Of a stretch of 44,090 nucleotides of DNA, positions 38,882 through 44,090 are shown one piece after another. A program made the translations under genes and the position numbers. The notes below the pieces were generated by a model that did no database searches, was not told where the DNA came from, and saw only the letters and a list, made by a program, of their open reading frames with translations. The DNA comes from Patescibacteria group bacterium (GTDB lineage: Bacteria; Patescibacteriota; Minisyncoccia; UBA6257; HR35), in the NCBI GenBank assembly GCA_030549895.1, contig JAUQQM010000001.1:1-44090 (forward strand). The letters are read 5' to 3'. Position 1 is the first letter of the stretch. The number at the start of each line of letters is the position of its first letter.

Positions 38882-40966
38882 TTAAACCATCCCAAGTTTT
38901 TGTAGGAGGCGATAAAAGTAAGAGGGGCGAATTTTATCTAATTCGTAATTATCCGCTAGATCCTTCTTGAATTGATCAAAAGTACCTATGCTTTGTAGTT
39001 TATTTTTAATATCAGAAAGACTTCCTTCAATTATATTTTGTACATCCGAAGGAGTAATTCCATAACTAAGCATATTTCTAAGTAAAAATCCTTTAACTAC
39101 ATTTTCTATAGCTCTATCGTCCATTAATTTCTTAATTTCTGAAGTAGAAAGATCACTTGCTGTCTGAAGGAAAACACTAATTGCCTCATAAATGTTTCCA
39201 GTAAATCCTTGTCTTACAAGATTTGAAATAATTTCATCTGTAGATCTTGTTAAAATATCTGGGTTCTCAATGATCATTCTTCGAAGCTTATTTTCAATTT
39301 CTTTTAATACATCTGATTTTGTAAGATCCTCGCTACCGCCGCCTACTTTGAAAAATACCCCCTCTGGTTTTCCTCTTAACCCCAATTCTACTTTACCTGT
39401 GTAACTTTCTACTATGTTTACAAAATCTTTATATAAATCTTTATATTTTGGATCTAGAGTGCTAGCGATACTTTTTCGTAACGCCTCATTTTTTTCTAGT
39501 AATTCTTTCCAGTACATTAAACCATCAAATTCTCCTTTTCCTGTCTCTTTTTTGATTAATTCCATAATATTTTTAAGAGCATCTTCTTTCTCTTTTTTAG
39601 TTTTAGCCTCTGTATATAGACGATGAGTAGCTTCTCTTTTAGATTGTCGATTTTTTCTAATTCTTTCATAGTTATCAATAATGGGTCTTGTTAATCCAGT
39701 AAAAGCTTTTGTAAGAAAATTTTCTTTACCAAGTTTAGCTTCTAACTTTTTCTGCATATTTTCTACTTTCCCTCCCAAAAGTCTTCCTGAAAGATATCCA
39801 CCTAAACCCCCAATTAATCTTTGCTTAAGTAATTTATCAACAAAAAAATCAGAAACTTTTTTTCCTACCGCGACTGCACCTGAAGAAACGTTATTTGCAA
39901 AAAGAAAAGTTAAAAAGAACATCACTACAATAAATAAATTTTGAAGAGCAAAAAAAGGAGAAGTAATCTCTATTCTAACATCACTAAAACCACAAACATT
40001 AGTTTCTCCTAAACATCCAAGAGTTTCGGCTGTAAGAAGGGTAAGATAAACAAAAAATAAAACTAACGGTGGATAAATTGCCCATCTTATAAGCTCATTA
40101 AGCCATTTCTTAAAGTAACTTTGAGTAAAACTAAGGACAAGTAAAGAAAAAGCAAGCGGAGAAAGAATAATCAAAAATATAAACATTCCCACTCTCAATA
40201 AAAGTATAAGAGAAAGGGCAACTAAAATTGTTAAAAGTGCACTACCAAAAACAAAAAGAAGAATTAGATTCAAAACTCCATTCATCATAATAGAAAGAGC
40301 GCTTTCCTTTTCTATATTTTGTTGATATCTCCAAAAGTAATCATGAAGATTTTTTATAACTTGGGCAACTTTTTCATCTCCACCATAAATCTTTTGATAC
40401 GATTCGCTAAGAACCGCAATAGTACCCTGAACAGTAGCATTTTCAATATTAGAAAAGGCTATTTTCGAAAAAGTATCTAAAGCACCTGAAAATGAGATCG
40501 CATTAAGTCCGTTTTTGATTAAATAAATAAAATAATTAGAAAGGTCGTAAACAGCTCCTGTAAAAAGCATACTATAGTTTATTAAAAGAGCTACAACTAT
40601 AAGCTTGAAAAAGCTTTTTTTAGCATCAAATTTTTCTATATCTAAAATAAAACCAAAAGCAATAAGTAAAAGAGAAAAAATAATCACTAAATTACTAACA
40701 TCTCTCATTATTGTCCAAGGAATAGTTGCAGCTTGTTTTACATTTATTATCTCAGGATTTAAAGTAATATCTAAAACTAAGCCAAAAATTGTCAAGAAAA
40801 ACCAAATAATAAACCTGAAAATATAAATAAAAACCATCAAAACACCCTTAATTGCAAAATAGGTGATATCTTCAATTATCGTAGCACTAGCTATTTTAGG
40901 TAAAATTAAAGAGAAAATAATGATACCTGGAATTAAAAAATATTTTTTGTTTAACAATTTATTCAT
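38882..40966 (-). CDS. VirB6/TrbL-like polytopic T4SS channel protein
   Basis: 694 aa. An N-terminal signal-like helix and about 8 membrane segments in the first 390 residues (NPEIINVKQAATIPWTIMRD, then several leucine-rich helices), as in the large CPR VirB6-like proteins. The C-terminal about 300 residues are soluble, charged and helical, perhaps cytoplasmic. VirB6/TrbL forms the inner-membrane channel of T4SS. Begins 6 nt after the 690-aa gene. Confidence in the family name is moderate because it rests on topology. Confidence 0.8.
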   Translation of the reverse strand: MNKLLNKKYFLIPGIIIFSLILPKIASATIIEDITYFAIKGVLMVFIYIFRFIIWFFLTIFGLVLDITLNPEIINVKQAATIPWTIMRDVSNLVIIFSLLLIAFGFILDIEKFDAKKSFFKLIVVALLINYSMLFTGAVYDLSNYFIYLIKNGLNAISFSGALDTFSKIAFSNIENATVQGTIAVLSESYQKIYGGDEKVAQVIKNLHDYFWRYQQNIEKESALSIMMNGVLNLILLFVFGSALLTILVALSLILLLRVGMFIFLIILSPLAFSLLVLSFTQSYFKKWLNELIRWAIYPPLVLFFVYLTLLTAETLGCLGETNVCGFSDVRIEITSPFFALQNLFIVVMFFLTFLFANNVSSGAVAVGKKVSDFFVDKLLKQRLIGGLGGYLSGRLLGGKVENMQKKLEAKLGKENFLTKAFTGLTRPIIDNYERIRKNRQSKREATHRLYTEAKTKKEKEDALKNIMELIKKETGKGEFDGLMYWKELLEKNEALRKSIASTLDPKYKDLYKDFVNIVESYTGKVELGLRGKPEGVFFKVGGGSEDLTKSDVLKEIENKLRRMIIENPDILTRSTDEIISNLVRQGFTGNIYEAISVFLQTASDLSTSEIKKLMDDRAIENVVKGFLLRNMLSYGITPSDVQNIIEGSLSDIKNKLQSIGTFDQFKKDLADNYELDKIRPSYFYRLLQKLGMV

Positions 40967-40972
40967 AAATAA

Positions 40973-43045
40973 TTAATATGGATCTTTACATCCTTGGGAA
41001 AGTGTACTACTTGCCTTAGATATATAGGCAAGAAGCCTATCATAAGCATAAGTAAGAAACTTATTTTTATATTCACTTTTGAATTTATTGTTATTGTCTA
41101 ATTTAGTTTTAATATCAGACAAAATAGACTTTGAAGAATTTACAAAATCTATAACTTTATTCCATTTATCTTTGGCATTTTGATATTGCGAATCAGAACC
41201 GCATTGATTATTAACTGTATTTTCCAAATTTTGAATTTCATTACTCAATCTTCCAACTAGACCATCATCCCACCTTAAACTATCTTTTAAGTTTACATAG
41301 CTACTTTGATTTTCGCAACTTAAAGATGAAACAATATTACTGTTAGTATTTATTAAATCATTAACTATATCATTTAACTTGCTAATACTTGATGAAAGTT
41401 CATCTATACTTTTTTCGCTATCCATATTAATATTGTATATTTCTTCATAGGTTGTAGAAGCTTTATCAAATAGTTTAACTGTATATTCTGCTACCTCATC
41501 AATTCTTTGACTGTCTTTGTTGATATCAAAATAAATATTACTGCCATTAATTAAATTATTAGCATAACCACCTATTAAGCACATTTTAGCCATGTAAAAC
41601 ACATTATCAATCTGACTCAAATCAACGCTTAAAGTAAGATTAAACTTACTTTGAAGAGTTGAGTTTATGTTAGCAACTAAGGAATTAACATTTTGATAAT
41701 CACCATAAGTATTTATAACTCCTTCGATTAATCTCTCAGAAAGAGAAGCTAAACTATCAGCAAGATTTTTTTTGGCCTCAGAAGCTGCTTGAGCGATATA
41801 AACTTGTGAAGCTTCGGTAAAAGCTGCACCCCGCAGATTCCTTTTAAGCCCTTCTTTGATATAGACTGAAAGTGCATTATTACTTAAAATAATAAACCAC
41901 ATAGAAAGAAGAGCTTTTAAATCTGAAAGAGATTGAATATTTTGAGCTTTTTGAAAGATATTCTCAATAGGAGCTTTAAATCCAAAAACCATTAATTCTT
42001 TGGTTAAACTTGCTGGATGAGAAATTTCTTTTTCGATACAAACACCTGTTGCTGGATCAACTCTTTTACAAACTTGAGCTGAAATGAAACCCTCAGAAGT
42101 AAGAAGATTCATTTCTTGGACTGCTCTTAATTGAATTCTTTCTTTTTGTTCTAAAAGTAAGTTATAGCGCCAGGCAGGATCCTGAAGAGCAAGTCTATTA
42201 ATTCTTACTTCTAGATGCTTCCATGGATTATCGAATTGCTGAGCAAGCTCTCGGTTAAAGTCTTTTATATTATTGTAAATATCAGTAAGTCGACATCTGA
42301 AACTTCCTATAGATGGTGGTGGCTGAATTGTATAAAGATTCAAAAGAAATTTAAAATCATCTATTTGAGCACCACTACAGAGAAGTTTACCTAATCCATA
42401 AGGATTATATTCATAAATAAATTCTCCAAAAGCTTGATTAAAAGCAGACTGAGTAAGGGCTCTATAACTGTAAACAAAAAGAGGATCACCTTTAAAACCA
42501 GCATTTATCCAATTTAAAAGACTAAAACCGATTTCGTTTATTAAAGAAGCAAAATAAAAGGCTAAAGTTTTATTGACGCATTCAGTAAAAGCTTTTTCAA
42601 TTTTCTCAGCAAAAATTTTTTCATCAAAATTTACAACTTCAACATATTGAGGTATTGAAGTTTTTGAAAAAAAGTCTGAAAGAGCATCACCTACAAAAGG
42701 AACTAATTTAAGAAGAGAAGCTGCCCCTTGCATAATAGCCCTTCCTACAGTCATTCTTGCTAAAGTTGAAAAGAAACCCTTAACTTTATATAAAGCTTTT
42801 CCCAGTTCTGATTTAAGATAATTAACGGCTGCATCAATTAAAGCTTGACCCACACCAACAGCCCCACAAATTCCAATTATCTTTGCTGAGTCAACAGCTA
42901 TTCTCTCGCCCATATCTTTTACAATTTCTCCCCAGTCAATATCTGTTTTCTCATCATACATTCTTATAGGTTGAGCAAAAGTAATATTGACAAAAATGAT
43001 ATTGACTAGCAAAAATATTGAAATTATTTTTTTAAACTTTTTCAT
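40973..43045 (-). CDS. Large secreted/membrane-associated protein of the T4SS-like locus
   Basis: 690 aa. Signal peptide ending TFAQPIRM. It has a Gly/Ala-rich hydrophobic region (about 55-120), then a long helical region. Cys residues are paired and spaced (CVN, CSGAQ, FRCR, VCKRVDPATGVCIEK), suggesting disulfides outside. The last about 200 residues are coiled-coil-like with Asn/Ser-rich spacers. I cannot name it; it recurs in this kind of CPR T4SS locus by context. Overlaps the 244-aa gene by 4 nt. It may be a structural or surface component. Confidence 0.75.
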   Translation of the reverse strand: MKKFKKIISIFLLVNIIFVNITFAQPIRMYDEKTDIDWGEIVKDMGERIAVDSAKIIGICGAVGVGQALIDAAVNYLKSELGKALYKVKGFFSTLARMTVGRAIMQGAASLLKLVPFVGDALSDFFSKTSIPQYVEVVNFDEKIFAEKIEKAFTECVNKTLAFYFASLINEIGFSLLNWINAGFKGDPLFVYSYRALTQSAFNQAFGEFIYEYNPYGLGKLLCSGAQIDDFKFLLNLYTIQPPPSIGSFRCRLTDIYNNIKDFNRELAQQFDNPWKHLEVRINRLALQDPAWRYNLLLEQKERIQLRAVQEMNLLTSEGFISAQVCKRVDPATGVCIEKEISHPASLTKELMVFGFKAPIENIFQKAQNIQSLSDLKALLSMWFIILSNNALSVYIKEGLKRNLRGAAFTEASQVYIAQAASEAKKNLADSLASLSERLIEGVINTYGDYQNVNSLVANINSTLQSKFNLTLSVDLSQIDNVFYMAKMCLIGGYANNLINGSNIYFDINKDSQRIDEVAEYTVKLFDKASTTYEEIYNINMDSEKSIDELSSSISKLNDIVNDLINTNSNIVSSLSCENQSSYVNLKDSLRWDDGLVGRLSNEIQNLENTVNNQCGSDSQYQNAKDKWNKVIDFVNSSKSILSDIKTKLDNNNKFKSEYKNKFLTYAYDRLLAYISKASSTLSQGCKDPY

Positions 43046-43776
43046 TGGCTAAAAATTTCTTTTATTAAATTTTCATTAATATTTTTTAAAAAATATAAAC
43101 CAGCTATCAATTTAAAAGGATCATCAGTGCTATAGATATATTTTAGACCGTTTTTGACAATAATAATTCTTTGAAGAATATTAAGATGTTCTTCTTTTAA
43201 TTCTTGAGGAACAGGTTGCTTTGCAAATCTTTCAAATAAAACTTCAAATTCTACTATCTCTTCTTGTACTTTTTGAGGATCTTCTTTTGTTTTTATATCT
43301 TCTAATTTTTTAACAAGACTTTCGAATGATAAAAAATAATTCTCTAAATTCTTTTCGCTAGTTGGTTCTATTTTAAGACTAGAGACTAACCTAAAGTATT
43401 CTTCCCTTAAATCTTCTATAACGTAATTAGCTAAATCATAGCCTATTTCCTTTGAAAATTCATTAATCTTTTCTGGTCTAAAATATTGAGGATTTATATT
43501 TACTTTGTTATTTTCTAAATCAAGATTTACAATTGAACTAAGAAAATAACTTTTTATTTTCTCATTTAATTTTTTTGTTAAATTCTCTTGAGTTATTCGC
43601 TTGTAGCTTTTTTCTGGTTCTTTAGGTTTTATAAAATTTTGGCTACTTTCAAAAGAAATTTCTATTTTTGTTTTAGGGAAAAATACATAATAACCAAATA
43701 GTATCAAAACAAGAGCAATAGTTAGATAAAAAATATTTTTTTTAATAAATCCCCAAGTTTTAAAAAATATTCTCAT
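43042..43776 (-). CDS. Single-pass membrane hypothetical protein opening the T4SS-like locus
   Basis: 244 aa from ATG 43776; TTG 43782 is rejected because the promoter puts transcription at 43776. One membrane helix (about 11-32), then an extracytoplasmic-looking helical, Lys/Glu-rich domain (about 40-244). No catalytic motif. Leaderless spacing: TGTTATAAT, 6 nt, ATG. Could be a VirB8-like anchor by topology, but the sequence gives no support for that. Confidence 0.75.
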   Translation of the reverse strand: MRIFFKTWGFIKKNIFYLTIALVLILFGYYVFFPKTKIEISFESSQNFIKPKEPEKSYKRITQENLTKKLNEKIKSYFLSSIVNLDLENNKVNINPQYFRPEKINEFSKEIGYDLANYVIEDLREEYFRLVSSLKIEPTSEKNLENYFLSFESLVKKLEDIKTKEDPQKVQEEIVEFEVLFERFAKQPVPQELKEEHLNILQRIIIVKNGLKYIYSTDDPFKLIAGLYFLKNINENLIKEIFSQ

Positions 43777-43782
43777 TAACAA

Positions 43783-43791
43783 ATTATAACA
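43783..43791 (-). promoter_or_regulatory. Extended -10 promoter of the first T4SS unit, leaderless spacing
   Basis: The minus strand reads TGTTATAAT, 6 nt, ATG 43776. It lies 5 nt after the tRNA-Thr 3' end. Confidence 0.7.
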
Positions 43792-43796
43792 CTAGG

Positions 43797-43868
43797 AGCC
43801 CGTGGTCGGACTTGAACCGACAACCTACCGCTTACGAAGCGGTTGCTCTCCCCTTGAGCTACACGGGC
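43797..43868 (-). tRNA. tRNA-Thr (anticodon CGT)
   Basis: 72 nt. The acceptor GCCCGTG pairs with CACGGGC. The anticodon stem is ACCGC/GCGGT with loop TTCGTAA. The T arm is GTCGG-TTCAAGT-CCGAC. The discriminator is T and CCA is not encoded. It reads ACG. Confidence 0.96.
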
Positions 43869-43875
43869 TTTTCAA

Positions 43876-43881
43876 ATTATA
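43876..43881 (-). promoter_or_regulatory. -10 element of tRNA-Thr
   Basis: TATAAT on the minus strand, 7 nt before the tRNA. Confidence 0.5.
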
Positions 43882-44036
43882 AACTAGTTAAAAGGTCTAG
43901 TCAAAAGATAATTTTATATTAGAATACAAAAATTAATAAAAGTCAATAGCAATTTCTATACTATACAACAAAAACAAAAAATAGTCAATTATTTTAGGCA
44001 ATCTTATAGAAAAACAATTAAACCTTGTTAACCTAA
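43882..44036. other. AT-rich non-coding spacer with AGTCAA at 42-bp spacing
   Basis: No open frame of note. The hexamer AGTCAA occurs at 43899, 43941 and 43983, exactly 42 bp (about four helical turns) apart, with partly similar AT-rich sequence between the first two. This is iteron-like but could be chance. The spacer leads to the parS-like sites. Confidence 0.3.
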
Positions 44037-44054
44037 ATGTTCCTCAAGAAACAT
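44037..44054. other. parS-like site 1 (imperfect)
   Basis: ATGTTCCTCAAGAAACAT: an 18-bp palindrome with two mismatched pairs. It keeps the TGTTNC...GAAACA arms of the ParB-binding parS consensus (TGTTNCACGTGAAACA); the centre is TCAA instead of ACGT. Confidence 0.6.
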
Positions 44055-44070
44055 TAAATTTATCTCAGGA

Positions 44071-44090
44071 AGTGTTTCTCGAGAAACACT
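44071..44090. other. parS-like site 2 (perfect palindrome)
   Basis: AGTGTTTCTCGAGAAACACT: a perfect 20-bp palindrome, with TGTTTC/GAAACA arms identical to parS and a TCGA centre. It ends at the window edge, so more sites may follow. It is 35 bp from site 1. Expected role: loading site of the ParB partition protein near the replication origin. Confidence 0.7.

Noticed and set aside
39192-39944. Three plus-strand open frames within the VirB6-like gene
   Set aside because: Antisense shadows with no start context; the minus-strand gene covers them fully.
1-44090. Alternative genetic code (UGA as Gly, as in Gracilibacteria)
   Set aside because: TGA is used as a stop with ATGA overlaps at 9070-9073 and 21408-21411, and the proteins end at normal lengths there.
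1-44090. Insertion sequences, integrases or prophage
   Set aside because: No transposase, integrase or phage protein was found; tRNA ends show no attachment-site-like duplications that I could see.

Overview
The window looks like chromosome from a Patescibacteria (CPR) member, most likely Parcubacteria-like. The evidence is strongly AT-rich sequence, back-to-back genes, reduced proteins (RF1 without its first domain, a 194-aa YidC, a split ComEC), and a relaxase-free type IV secretion-like locus with the VirB4/PrgI/VirB6/pilin set usual in CPR genomes. TGA serves as a stop codon (for example at the AAA+ gene/miaA and tsf/93-aa junctions), so the recoded Gracilibacteria/Absconditabacteria are excluded. 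The placement rests on gene content only, because no 16S rRNA lies here.

Layout. 1-3.0 kb holds the cell surface: a prepilin-like protein with a LamG domain (cut by the window edge), a LysM-M23 hydrolase behind an attenuator-like leader, and an HtrA protease. 3.0-9.9 kb holds gatA, tRNA-Ala and tRNA-Val, an endonuclease Q-like PHP nuclease, a small membrane protein with a membrane-anchored Clp-like AAA+ ATPase, and miaA. 10-15 kb, on the minus strand, holds tRNA-Trp, two unknown proteins around a PfkB kinase, bL25, and a coiled-coil lytic transglycosylase. 15.1-18.4 kb is a giant putative S-layer protein with a strong terminator. 18.5-23.7 kb holds tRNA-Pro, an O-antigen-ligase-like protein, and an unusual translation operon (rpsB-tsf-93 aa-rplP-rpmC-rpsQ), with rpmE-prfA diverging from it. 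23.7-31.4 kb holds recA, a RodZ-like protein and ftsK facing smpB, an unknown gene, tRNA-Ser, comEC in two parts, rnpA and yidC. 31.4-43.8 kb is a T4SS-like locus in three transcription units. The window ends with tRNA-Thr and two parS-like palindromes, suggesting that the replication origin/segregation region lies just to the right.

A recurrent expression signature runs through the window. An extended -10 element (TGnTATAAT or TGnTAAAAT, sometimes without the TG) sits 5-7 nt before the ATG in eight genes, which predicts leaderless mRNAs. Shine-Dalgarno motifs are missing at most starts I inspected (virB4 is an exception). One gene starts 2 nt after the mature end of tRNA-Trp, so tRNA processing could itself create a leaderless mRNA. 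Genes with true leaders (rpsB, rpmE, the S-layer gene, LysM-M23, comEC) are the exceptions, and several of them carry hairpins.

As a system, the T4SS-like locus is the most distinctive part. It has a VirB4 ATPase with a separately encoded TraC/VirB4-N-like subunit, PrgI, a VirB6/TrbL-like channel, a pilin-type N-terminus fused to a peptidase M15-like domain, and several anchored or secreted unknown proteins. No relaxase, coupling protein, VirB8-10 or VirB11 is visible, so a role in cell-surface interaction or DNA/protein transport fits better than ordinary conjugation; this is inference.
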